From positions 1 through 31,239 of the forward strand of contig JAUQYA010000105.1 in the NCBI GenBank assembly GCA_030837785.1: 31,239 bases of DNA. Direction: 5' to 3'. Origin of the DNA: Albidovulum sp. (GTDB lineage: Bacteria; Pseudomonadota; Alphaproteobacteria; Rhodobacterales; Rhodobacteraceae). The notes under the pieces are model-generated. The model saw only the letters and a list, made by a program, of their open reading frames with translations, searched no databases and was not told where the DNA came from. Every line of letters starts with the position of its first letter. The stretch's first letter is position 1. Shown one piece after another: positions 8,522 to 16,197 of the stretch. Both the position numbers and the translations under genes were made by a program.

Positions 8522-8558
8522 CCGGGGGCCGTCTGCCCCCGGACCCCCGAGAGTATAT
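8522..8558 (+). repeat. GC-rich Rhodobacterales-type intergenic stem-loop element
   Basis: CCGGGGGC (8522-8529) pairs with GCCCCCGG (8535-8542) over a 5-base loop, followed by ACCCCCGAGAGTATAT. A second copy on the opposite strand is at 28983-29020. From memory this type of element is common between genes in Rhodobacteraceae genomes. Its place here argues that the methyltransferase gene starts after it. Confidence 0.6.
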
Positions 8559-8581
8559 GCGGACAGAAAGTGAGGCTTGAA

Positions 8582-10132
8582 GTGGAAGAGGCTCTGAATT
8601 GCGAACCCAGGCGCGCGGCGCGGACCGGCGGGCGCGAGGCGCGCCGCGCGGCGCGGGCGGCGCCGTTGGACGAGGCGCTGAGGCCGATCCGCGCGGGGCT
8701 TCCGGGCGGGCAATACCGGCCGCTGACCGAGGCCGGTATGGCGCGCATCCACGCCGCGGCGCTCGAGGCGCTGGAGGTGATCGGCCTCAGCCAGGCGCCG
8801 AAGTCGGGGGTGGAAATCCTGACCGGCGCCGGCGCCGTGCAGGGCGAGGACGGCCGCATCCGGTTTCCCCGCGCGCTGGTGGAGGACATGCTGGCGGTGG
8901 CGGCGCGCGACATCACGCTCTTTGGCCGTGACCCGAAGCACGACCTGCATCTGACCGGCAGCAATGTCCATTTCGGCACGGCCGGTGCCGCAGTGCATGT
9001 CGTCGATCTGGAGACCAACACCTACCGCGACTCCACCGCGCAGGACCTTTACGACGCCGCGCGGATCACCCAGAACCTCGACAACGTGCACTTCTTCCAG
9101 CGTGCGATGGTCTGCCGCGACGTGACCGACAACCTCGAGATGGACCTCAACACTCTCTACGCCTGCTGCTCCGGAACGACCAAGCATGTCGGCACCTCGT
9201 TCAGCGATCCGTCGCATGTCGCACCCTGCTTCGACATGATCCACCGCATCGCCGGCGGCGAGGCGGCATGGCGGGCGCGGCCCTTCATCTCCAACTCCAA
9301 CTGCTTCGTCGTGCCGCCGATGAAATTCGCCGAGGAAAGCTGCATCGCGATGGAGCATTGCGTGCGGGGCGGCATGCCGGTGCTCTTGCTGTCGGCCGGC
9401 CAGGCCGGCGCCACCTCGCCCGCGCCGATCGCGCTGACGATCGTGCAGGCGATGGCGGAATGTCTCGCCGGCGTCGTCTATGTGAACGCGATGGCGCCGG
9501 GGCATCCGGCGATCTTCGGCACCTGGCCCTTCGTCTCGGACCTGCGCACCGGCGCGATGTCGGGCGGGTCGGCCGAACAGGCGCTGCTGACCGCCGGCTG
9601 CGCCCAGATGCACCGCTTCTACAACCTGCCCGGCGGCGCCGCGTCCGGCATCTCGGATTCCAAGCTCCCCGACATGCAGGCGGGCTGGGAACAGGGGATC
9701 ACCAACGTTCTCGCCGGGCTCTCGGGCCTGAACATGTGCTACGAGGCGGTGGGGATGCACGCCTCGCTCCTCGGTTTCTGCCTCGAAAGCCTCGTCCTTG
9801 GCGACGACATCCTCGGCCAGGTGCTGCGCTGCGTGCGCGGCATCGACGTGACGGAGGATTCGACCTCGATCGAGGCGATGAAGGAGGTTTGCCTGGGCGG
9901 GCCCGGCCATTACCTCGGTTCGGGCCAGACGCTGAGGCTGATGCAGACCGAATATGTCTATCCGACGCTTGGCAACCGGATGAGTCCGAAGGAATGGGTG
10001 GAGGCCGACCGGCCCATCTTGCTCGACCGTGCGATCCAGCGGAAGAATGACATCCTGGCCAAGGCCGGGATGCAGATCGATCCGCAGATCGACGCCGCGA
10101 TCCGGCGCGACTACAATATCTACTTCAGGTGA
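8582..10132 (+). CDS. MttB-family (trimethylamine methyltransferase-like) methyltransferase without pyrrolysine
   Basis: Member of the COG5598/MttB superfamily of TIM-barrel methyltransferases, which move a methyl group from a quaternary or tertiary amine to a corrinoid protein. The reading frame is open throughout with no internal amber codon, so it belongs to the non-pyrrolysine branch (known members act on glycine betaine, proline betaine or carnitine). Recognisable stretches are LYACCSGTTKHVG, the SGGSAEQALL region, and the C-terminal MSPKEWVEADRP followed by a helix. The frame is open back to GTG 8513, but that part translates the GC-rich repeat, so I start at GTG 8582, which has GAGG six bases upstream (516 residues). 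GTG 8570 is possible. No corrinoid protein or second methyltransferase is encoded in the window, so those partners must be elsewhere. Confidence 0.85.
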   Translation: MEEALNCEPRRAARTGGREARRAARAAPLDEALRPIRAGLPGGQYRPLTEAGMARIHAAALEALEVIGLSQAPKSGVEILTGAGAVQGEDGRIRFPRALVEDMLAVAARDITLFGRDPKHDLHLTGSNVHFGTAGAAVHVVDLETNTYRDSTAQDLYDAARITQNLDNVHFFQRAMVCRDVTDNLEMDLNTLYACCSGTTKHVGTSFSDPSHVAPCFDMIHRIAGGEAAWRARPFISNSNCFVVPPMKFAEESCIAMEHCVRGGMPVLLLSAGQAGATSPAPIALTIVQAMAECLAGVVYVNAMAPGHPAIFGTWPFVSDLRTGAMSGGSAEQALLTAGCAQMHRFYNLPGGAASGISDSKLPDMQAGWEQGITNVLAGLSGLNMCYEAVGMHASLLGFCLESLVLGDDILGQVLRCVRGIDVTEDSTSIEAMKEVCLGGPGHYLGSGQTLRLMQTEYVYPTLGNRMSPKEWVEADRPILLDRAIQRKNDILAKAGMQIDPQIDAAIRRDYNIYFR

Positions 10133-10137
10133 GTGTC

Positions 10138-11568
10138 ATGATCCCCAAACACATGCAGCAGTTCTACATCGACGGCGAATGGGTCGATCCGCTTTCCTCG
10201 GCGCGGCTCGGCGTGGAGAATCCCGCGACCGAAGAGATCGTCGCCGAGGTCGCGCTCGGCAATGCGGCGGATGCCGACCGCGCGATCCTTGCCGCCCGCG
10301 CCGCCTTCGGTGCCTGGACGGTGGTGCCGGTGGCCGAGCGCATCGCGGTGGTGAAGCGCATCCTCGACGTCTACAACAGCCGCTACGAGGACTTCGCGCA
10401 GGCGATGTCGCTGGAGATGGGTGCCCCGATCACCTGGGCGCGCGAGGCGCAGGCCTGGGCCGGCCAGGTGCATATCGAAAGCACCATCAAGGCCGCCGAG
10501 AAGATGCAGTGGGAATACATGCGCGGCACCACCCGCATCGTTCTGGAAGGCATCGGCGTCTGCGCCCTGATCACGCCCTGGAACTGGCCGATGAACCAGA
10601 TCGCCTGCAAGGTGGCGCCGGCGCTGGTTGCGGGCTGCACGATGGTGCTGAAGCCGTCGGAAATCGCGCCACTTTCCGGCGTGCTCTTCGCCGAGGTCTG
10701 CCACGAGGCGGGCGTGCCGAAGGGGGTCTTCAACCTCGTCAACGGCACCGGGCCCGAGGTCGGTGCGCGGATGAGCGCCCATCCCGAGGTCGACATGGTG
10801 TCGTTCACCGGCTCCACCCGGGCGGGCACGGCGGTGGCGGCGGCGGCGGCGCCGACGGTGAAGCGCGTGGCGCAGGAACTGGGCGGCAAGTCGCCCAACA
10901 TCATCCTGCCTTCGGCCGATCTGGAGGCCGCGGTGAAGGGCGGCGTCGAGGGCTGCTTCGGCAACACCGGGCAGAGCTGCGATGCGCCGACGCGGATGTT
11001 CGTGCCGCGGGCCGCGCATGACAAGGCGCTTGGCTACGCGAGGGAGGTCGCCGACGCGGTGGTGGCGGGCGATCCGCGCGACACCGCGACGACGATGGGT
11101 CCGCTTGTCTCCAAGCTCCAGTTCGACAAGGTGCAGCGGCTGATCCAGGCCGGCATCGACGAGGGCGCGACGCTGGTCTGCGGCGGCACCGGACGCCCCG
11201 CCGGCCTCAATCGGGGCTGGTTCGTGCGGCCGACGGTCTTCGGCAACGTCACCAACGACATGACCGTCGCACGCGAGGAAATCTTCGGCCCGGTCCTGGC
11301 GATCCTGCCCTATGACAGCCTCGACCATGCGGTGGAGATGGCGAACGACACGCCCTATGGGCTCGCCGCCTATATCGCCGGCCCGGTTGAGGAGGCGCAC
11401 CCGGTCGCCCGGCGCCTGCGGGCGGGCACGGTGAACCTGAACTACCCGGCCTGGGACACCTTCGCCCCCTTTGGCGGCTACAAGCAGTCCGGCAACGGCC
11501 GCGAATATGCCGACTGGGGCATTCACGACTTCTGCGAGGTGAAGGGCATCGTCGGCTGGGGCGCATGA
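10138..11568 (+). CDS. NAD(P)-dependent aldehyde dehydrogenase
   Basis: 476-residue class-3-fold aldehyde dehydrogenase, cytoplasmic. Visible active-site elements are the oxyanion Asn in TPWNWP (N149), the cofactor loop FTGSTRAG, the general base E247 in QELGGKSP and the nucleophile C281 in NTGQSCDAP. EIFGPVL and the C-terminal GYKQSGNGRE motif complete the family signature. ATG 10138 is chosen because AGGTGAG lies five bases before it. GTG 10129, which overlaps the previous stop, would add three residues. In this cluster it most likely oxidises the aldehyde made by the GMC enzyme, as betaine-aldehyde dehydrogenase does after choline dehydrogenase. The sequence is not specific enough to call BetB. 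Confidence 0.92.
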   Translation: MIPKHMQQFYIDGEWVDPLSSARLGVENPATEEIVAEVALGNAADADRAILAARAAFGAWTVVPVAERIAVVKRILDVYNSRYEDFAQAMSLEMGAPITWAREAQAWAGQVHIESTIKAAEKMQWEYMRGTTRIVLEGIGVCALITPWNWPMNQIACKVAPALVAGCTMVLKPSEIAPLSGVLFAEVCHEAGVPKGVFNLVNGTGPEVGARMSAHPEVDMVSFTGSTRAGTAVAAAAAPTVKRVAQELGGKSPNIILPSADLEAAVKGGVEGCFGNTGQSCDAPTRMFVPRAAHDKALGYAREVADAVVAGDPRDTATTMGPLVSKLQFDKVQRLIQAGIDEGATLVCGGTGRPAGLNRGWFVRPTVFGNVTNDMTVAREEIFGPVLAILPYDSLDHAVEMANDTPYGLAAYIAGPVEEAHPVARRLRAGTVNLNYPAWDTFAPFGGYKQSGNGREYADWGIHDFCEVKGIVGWGA

Positions 11569-12470
11569 GCGTGCACTACGGCTACATCGGGCTTGGCAAC
11601 CTCGGCGCGAACTGCGCCGGTTGCCTGCTCGGGGCGGGATTCGGCCTGACGGTGCATGACCTGAACCGCGCAGCGGCAGAAGGGCTGATCGGACAGGGCG
11701 CGCACTGGGCCGATAGCGCGGCGGAACTTGCGGCAAGGGTGGATCACGTCATCACCTGCCTGCCCTCTCCGGCGGTGTCGGAAAAGGTGCTGATGGCGAT
11801 CCTGCCCGCCATGAAGCCGGGCGCCACATGGGTCGAGATGTCCACGCTCGGCCGCGACGACGTGCTGCGGCTGGCCGGGGTCGCTGCCGGTGCCGGCGTG
11901 CGGATGCTGGAGCTTCCCGTCACCGGCGGCGTGCATCTGGCCGCGCGCGGCCAGATCACCATGCTGCCGGGGGGCGACGCGGACCTGGTCGAGCTTCACC
12001 GCCCGGCGATGGCGGCGATGGGCAATCGCGTGTTCCACATGGGGCCGCTCGGGTCGTCGGCGGTGATCAAGGTGATCACCAACATGCTCGCCTTCATCCA
12101 CCTCAAGGCCTGTGCCGAGGCGCTGATGCTGGCCAAACGCGGCGGGCTAGACCTCGGGCAGGCCTGGCACGCCATCGCCGCCTCGTCGGGCAACTCCTTC
12201 GTGCATGAAACCGAAGGCGCGCTGATCCTGAACGGCTCCTACGACATCGCCTTTTCCATCGACCTCGCGCTGAAGGATCTGGGCTTCGCGCTGGATTTCG
12301 GCCGCGAGTTCGGCGTGCCGCTCGACCTCGCCTCGATGACGAACCAGACCTACGTCGCGGCGAAGGCGGCCTATGGCGGCGCGGCGCAGTCGCCGATGAT
12401 CGCGAAGCTGCTGGAAGACCTGCTGGGCACCGACCTGCGCGCGCCCGGCTTCCCGGCCCGGCTGGAATAG
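11565..12470 (+). CDS. 3-hydroxyisobutyrate dehydrogenase-family NAD(P) oxidoreductase
   Basis: 301-residue beta-hydroxyacid dehydrogenase. The Rossmann motif GLGNLG lies at residues 9-14, the substrate-binding element VTGG at about 119-122, and the catalytic lysine in VIKVITN (K169, with N173), followed by the all-alpha C-terminal domain. The family reversibly oxidises short beta-hydroxy acids or reduces semialdehydes such as tartronate semialdehyde. Its ATG overlaps the aldehyde dehydrogenase stop (ATGA), so the two are coupled. In the cluster it could process the carbon skeleton left after demethylation. That role is inferred from position only. Confidence 0.88.
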   Translation: MSVHYGYIGLGNLGANCAGCLLGAGFGLTVHDLNRAAAEGLIGQGAHWADSAAELAARVDHVITCLPSPAVSEKVLMAILPAMKPGATWVEMSTLGRDDVLRLAGVAAGAGVRMLELPVTGGVHLAARGQITMLPGGDADLVELHRPAMAAMGNRVFHMGPLGSSAVIKVITNMLAFIHLKACAEALMLAKRGGLDLGQAWHAIAASSGNSFVHETEGALILNGSYDIAFSIDLALKDLGFALDFGREFGVPLDLASMTNQTYVAAKAAYGGAAQSPMIAKLLEDLLGTDLRAPGFPARLE

Positions 12471-12554
12471 TCGCACCGCGACCTCATCTGTCGCAAACCG
12501 CGCGGCAGAGCGCGCGCGCCCGTGAGATTCAGGGGGTGCGAACGGGGAACGGAC

Positions 12555-14177
12555 GTGGACGGCGCGGCATTCGACTACATCATCGTGGGCGCAGGCTCTG
12601 CCGGCTGCGTCCTGGCCGAGCGGCTGTCGGCCAGCGGCCGGCACCGGGTGCTGGTGATCGAGGCGGGCGGCAGCGACCGGCGGTTCTTCGTGCAGATGCC
12701 GCTCGGCTACGGCAAGCTTTTCTATGACCCCGCGGTCAACTGGCTTTACGCGACCGAGCCCGACCCCGGGCTTGCGGGCAACCGCGATCACTGGCCGAGG
12801 GGGAAAATCCTCGGCGGGTCGAGTTCGATCAACGCAATGGTGTGGATACGGGGCCATCGCAGCGATTATGACGACTGGGAGGCGGCGGCCGGCCCTGACT
12901 GGGGATGGCAGGCCGCCCGGGCCGCCTATCGTGCGATCGAGGACAACGAGGCGGGGGCTGACGACTGGCGCGGAACCGGCGGACCGCTCCACATCTCGGC
13001 CAACCGGCGCGATCTGCACCCGCTGGTCGAGACCTTCCTCCGCTCGGCCGAGGCGACGGGCCTGCCCCGCAACCCGGATTTCAACGGCGCGCGGCAGGAC
13101 GGTGTCGGCATCTATCAGATGACGATCCGCAACGCCCGGCGGAATTCGGCCGCGCGGGCGTTCCTCAGGCCGGCGATGAAGCGGCCGAATGTCTCTGTCC
13201 TGACCAGCGCGCAGGTGACGCGGGTTCTGTTCGAGGGGCGCAGGGCGGTGGGCGTGGAATACCGGCGGAAGGGCGTTTCCGGCCAGGTCAGAGCCTTGTC
13301 CGAGGTGATCCTGTCGGCCGGTGCCATCGGGTCCCCGCAGCTTCTGATGCTGTCGGGCATCGGACCCGCAGCGCATCTGAAAAGCCACGGGATCGGGGTG
13401 ATCGCCGAGGCGCCGAATGTCGGGCGGAACCTGAACGATCATCAGGGCCTCAACTACACCTGGTCGATGAAGGTGCCCACCTACAACGACATCCTCCGCC
13501 CGTGGTGGGGCAAGGCGCTGGTGGGGATGAAATACCTGCTCGCCGGGACCGGGCCGCTGGCGAAGTCGATCAACCACGCGGGCGGGTTCTTCCGCACCTC
13601 GCCCGACTTGCCCCGCGCCAACATGCAGCTCTACTTCCAGGCCTTTTCCACACTCATCCCGCGCGTCGGCGAACGGCCGCTGCTCACGCCCGATCCGTTC
13701 TCGGGCCTGTCCATCGGCCTGTCGAACTGCCGCCCGACCAGCCGCGGCGAGATCACGCTGAAAAGCGCCGATCCCTTCGCCCATCCGCGGATCGTGGCGA
13801 ATGCCTATTCGACCGACCAGGACGTGGCCGAGATGCTGTCGGCGGTGAAATACCTCCGCCGCATCGCCGCGCAGGAGCCGATCCGGTCGCTGATCGCCGA
13901 GGAACTGCGCCCCGGCCCGCAGATCCGCAGCGACGACGACCTCACCGCCGATTTCCGCGCCCGGTCGGGGACCGTCTATCACCCCTCCTGCACCGTCCGG
14001 ATGGGGCGCGATCCGGCGACATCGGTCCTCGATCCCGACCTCAGGCTGCGCGGGGTGGAGGGCCTGCGTGTCTGCGACGCCTCGGCCTTTCCGACCCTGA
14101 TCGGTGGCAATACCAATGCGCCCAGCATCCTTGTCGGCTGGATCGGCGCCGAACGGATTCTGAACGACACCCGATAG
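12555..14177 (+). CDS. GMC-family oxidoreductase, choline dehydrogenase-like
   Basis: 540-residue glucose-methanol-choline oxidoreductase. It has the FAD motif YIIVGAGSAGCVLAERL at the N-terminus, the GMC signature GGSSSINAMVWIRGH, the second signature around SAGAIGSPQLLMLSGIGP, the catalytic His in YHPSCTVRMG and the C-terminal GGNTNAPS. It oxidises a primary alcohol to an aldehyde with FAD. Overall size and motifs are those of BetA-like enzymes. GTG 12555 puts the Rossmann strand at the normal place and is preceded by GGGGAACGG. An alternative GTG 12522 adds 11 unlikely residues. An 84-base gap with only weak hairpins separates it from the previous gene, so it could have its own promoter. 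A true choline substrate is possible but not shown. Confidence 0.88.
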   Translation: MDGAAFDYIIVGAGSAGCVLAERLSASGRHRVLVIEAGGSDRRFFVQMPLGYGKLFYDPAVNWLYATEPDPGLAGNRDHWPRGKILGGSSSINAMVWIRGHRSDYDDWEAAAGPDWGWQAARAAYRAIEDNEAGADDWRGTGGPLHISANRRDLHPLVETFLRSAEATGLPRNPDFNGARQDGVGIYQMTIRNARRNSAARAFLRPAMKRPNVSVLTSAQVTRVLFEGRRAVGVEYRRKGVSGQVRALSEVILSAGAIGSPQLLMLSGIGPAAHLKSHGIGVIAEAPNVGRNLNDHQGLNYTWSMKVPTYNDILRPWWGKALVGMKYLLAGTGPLAKSINHAGGFFRTSPDLPRANMQLYFQAFSTLIPRVGERPLLTPDPFSGLSIGLSNCRPTSRGEITLKSADPFAHPRIVANAYSTDQDVAEMLSAVKYLRRIAAQEPIRSLIAEELRPGPQIRSDDDLTADFRARSGTVYHPSCTVRMGRDPATSVLDPDLRLRGVEGLRVCDASAFPTLIGGNTNAPSILVGWIGAERILNDTR

Positions 14178-14186
14178 GAACGGCAG

Positions 14187-16196
14187 ATGGCATATCTTCT
14201 CGGCGTTGATACCGGCGGCACCTATACCGACGCGGTGATCCTTGACGAAAGCGAGGACCGGGTGGTTGCCTCGGCGAAATCCCTGACCACCCGCCCCGAT
14301 CTGTCCAGGGGGGTTGGCGGCGCGATCGACGCGGCACTTGAAGCCTCGGGCATCGCGCCGGGTGCCATCGCGATGGTGTCGCTGTCGACGACGCTTGCGA
14401 CCAATGCGCTGGTGGAAGGCCAGGGCGGGCGCGTGGCGCTGGTCTTCATCGGATTCGAGGGGCCGGAACTGGCCCGCGCCGGCCTCGAGGAGGCGCTGAA
14501 GGGCGATCCGGTGATCCTTGTCCGGGGCGGGCACAACCATTCGGGGGTCGAAATCGCCCACCTTGATCTGGCCGGGTTAGAGACTGAAATTGCCGCCCTT
14601 CCCGCCGGCGTCACCGGCTTCGCCGTCGCCTCGAGCTTCGCCACGCGAAACCCCGGCCACGAAAACGCGGCGCGCGATCTGATCCGCCGGGTGACGGGCC
14701 TTCCCGCCACTTGTTCACATGAACTTTCCGCCGGGCTGAACGGCCCGCGGCGGGCGCTGACCGCGGTGCTGAACGCCCGCCTGATCGGGATGATCGACCG
14801 CCTCATCTCGGCCTGCGAGGCGCACATGGCGCGGCGTGGCATCGAGGCGCCGCTGATGGTGGTGCGCGGCGACGGGGCGCTCGTCTCGGCCGCGCTGGCC
14901 CGCGAACGCCCGATCGAGACGATCCTGTCCGGCCCCGCAGCCTCCATCGCGGGGGCAAGCTGGCTGACCGGCGAGACCGACGCGCTCGTCTCCGACATCG
15001 GCGGCACGACGACGGATGTCTGCCTGCTGCGCGAAGGCAGACCCGCGATCGACCCGGAAGGGGCGCGCGTCGGCACGTTCCGCACGATGGTCGAGGCGGT
15101 CGCGATGCGGACCACCGGCCTTGGCGGCGACAGCGAGGTGCATCTGATCGAAGGGCTCGGCACGGCGCTGCGCCTTGGCCCGCGGCGGCTCCTCCCCGTC
15201 TCGCTGATGGCGCAGGACTGGCCCGGCCTGGTGCACGACGCGCTCGATGCCTGGCTTGCGGGCGAAAGCACGGGCGAACACGACGGCCGTTTCGTGCTGC
15301 CGATGTGGCACGGGACGCCGCCGCGGGGCCTCGCCGGACGCGAGGAGGCGGTGGTGGAGCGGCTGATGGATGGGCCGGTGCGGATGGTCGATGCGATCCG
15401 CACGCGGCCCGAGATCCCGGCGCTGATGCGGCTCGTTTCGCGCGGGCTGGTGATGATTTCGGGCGTCACGCCTTCGGACGCCTCGCACGGCCTGGGGCGG
15501 CTGGACTGCTGGGATGCCGGCGCGGCGCGCAAGGCGCTTGCGCTTTTCGCCAAGCGCCGGAACGGCCACGGCGACCGGATCGCGGCAGGCCCCGAGGCGC
15601 TGGCGCAGGCGATCATCGACCAGCTGACCGCGCAGACGGTCGACTGCCTGCTCGAAGCCGCCTTTGCCGAGGACGGGCGCGACTGGGGCGAGGCGCCCGA
15701 ACGGCTGGCGCGGCACACTCTGATGCGCGCGGGCCTCGATGGCTACCGCGGTGTTCTCGGGATCGAGACGCGGCTCGGCGTGCCGGTGATCGGCCTTGGC
15801 GCCTCTGCGCCCTCCTACTATGGCGCCGTGGGCGAACGGCTTCGCGCGCGGATGGTCCTGCCGGAATACGCAGGGGTGGCGAACGCCATCGGCGCGGTGG
15901 TGGGGCAGGTTGCCATGCATGTCGAGGGCACGGTGACCAGCCCTTCCGTCGGAGCCTTTGTCGCCCACATGCCCGACGGGCCCGCCCGCTTTTCCGACCG
16001 CGATCAGGCCCTTCTTGCGCTGGAACAGGCTCTGTCCGACGTGGCGTCGGACCGCGCCCGACGTGCCGGGGTCGAGGAAATCCGGCTGGTGACGGACAGG
16101 GACCTTTCCGAGATCGAGATCGAGGGCCGGCCGATGTTCATCGAGGCACGCCTGCGCGTAACCGCGAAGGGCCGTCCGCGGATCGCGACCGGCTAG
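14187..16196 (+). CDS. Stand-alone hydantoinase/oxoprolinase A (HyuA)-family ASKHA protein
   Basis: 669-residue protein with the Hydant_A_N domain at the N-terminus (GVDTGGTYTDAV at about 6-17, the phosphate-1 loop of the ASKHA ATPase fold) and a Hydantoinase_A domain with the second phosphate loop DIGGTTTDVCLL near 270 and the GLGGDSEVHL motif. Classical members split N-methylhydantoin or 5-oxoproline with ATP and need a HyuB subunit. No hyuB gene is present here and the gene ends one base from the convergent rlmN. It follows the GMC gene by 9 bases (AGGA ribosome site). Two options are an ATP-dependent amidohydrolase acting on a lactam or hydantoin intermediate, or an ATP-driven helper of the corrinoid methyltransferase system. 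Neither is demonstrated. Confidence 0.82.
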   Translation: MAYLLGVDTGGTYTDAVILDESEDRVVASAKSLTTRPDLSRGVGGAIDAALEASGIAPGAIAMVSLSTTLATNALVEGQGGRVALVFIGFEGPELARAGLEEALKGDPVILVRGGHNHSGVEIAHLDLAGLETEIAALPAGVTGFAVASSFATRNPGHENAARDLIRRVTGLPATCSHELSAGLNGPRRALTAVLNARLIGMIDRLISACEAHMARRGIEAPLMVVRGDGALVSAALARERPIETILSGPAASIAGASWLTGETDALVSDIGGTTTDVCLLREGRPAIDPEGARVGTFRTMVEAVAMRTTGLGGDSEVHLIEGLGTALRLGPRRLLPVSLMAQDWPGLVHDALDAWLAGESTGEHDGRFVLPMWHGTPPRGLAGREEAVVERLMDGPVRMVDAIRTRPEIPALMRLVSRGLVMISGVTPSDASHGLGRLDCWDAGAARKALALFAKRRNGHGDRIAAGPEALAQAIIDQLTAQTVDCLLEAAFAEDGRDWGEAPERLARHTLMRAGLDGYRGVLGIETRLGVPVIGLGASAPSYYGAVGERLRARMVLPEYAGVANAIGAVVGQVAMHVEGTVTSPSVGAFVAHMPDGPARFSDRDQALLALEQALSDVASDRARRAGVEEIRLVTDRDLSEIEIEGRPMFIEARLRVTAKGRPRIATG

Positions 16197-16197
16197 G

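Noticed and set aside
8513..8581. Start of the MttB-like gene at GTG 8513 (overlapping the previous stop)
   Set aside because: The first 23 codons translate the GC-rich repeat. GTG 8582 has a GAGG ribosome site.
8582..10132. Pyrrolysine-encoding amber codon in the MttB-like gene
   Set aside because: The frame contains no internal TAG, so the gene is of the non-pyrrolysine branch.
12471..12554. Possible terminator or promoter in the gap before the GMC gene
   Set aside because: Only short GC hairpins without U-tract and no convincing -35/-10 pair; not enough to call.
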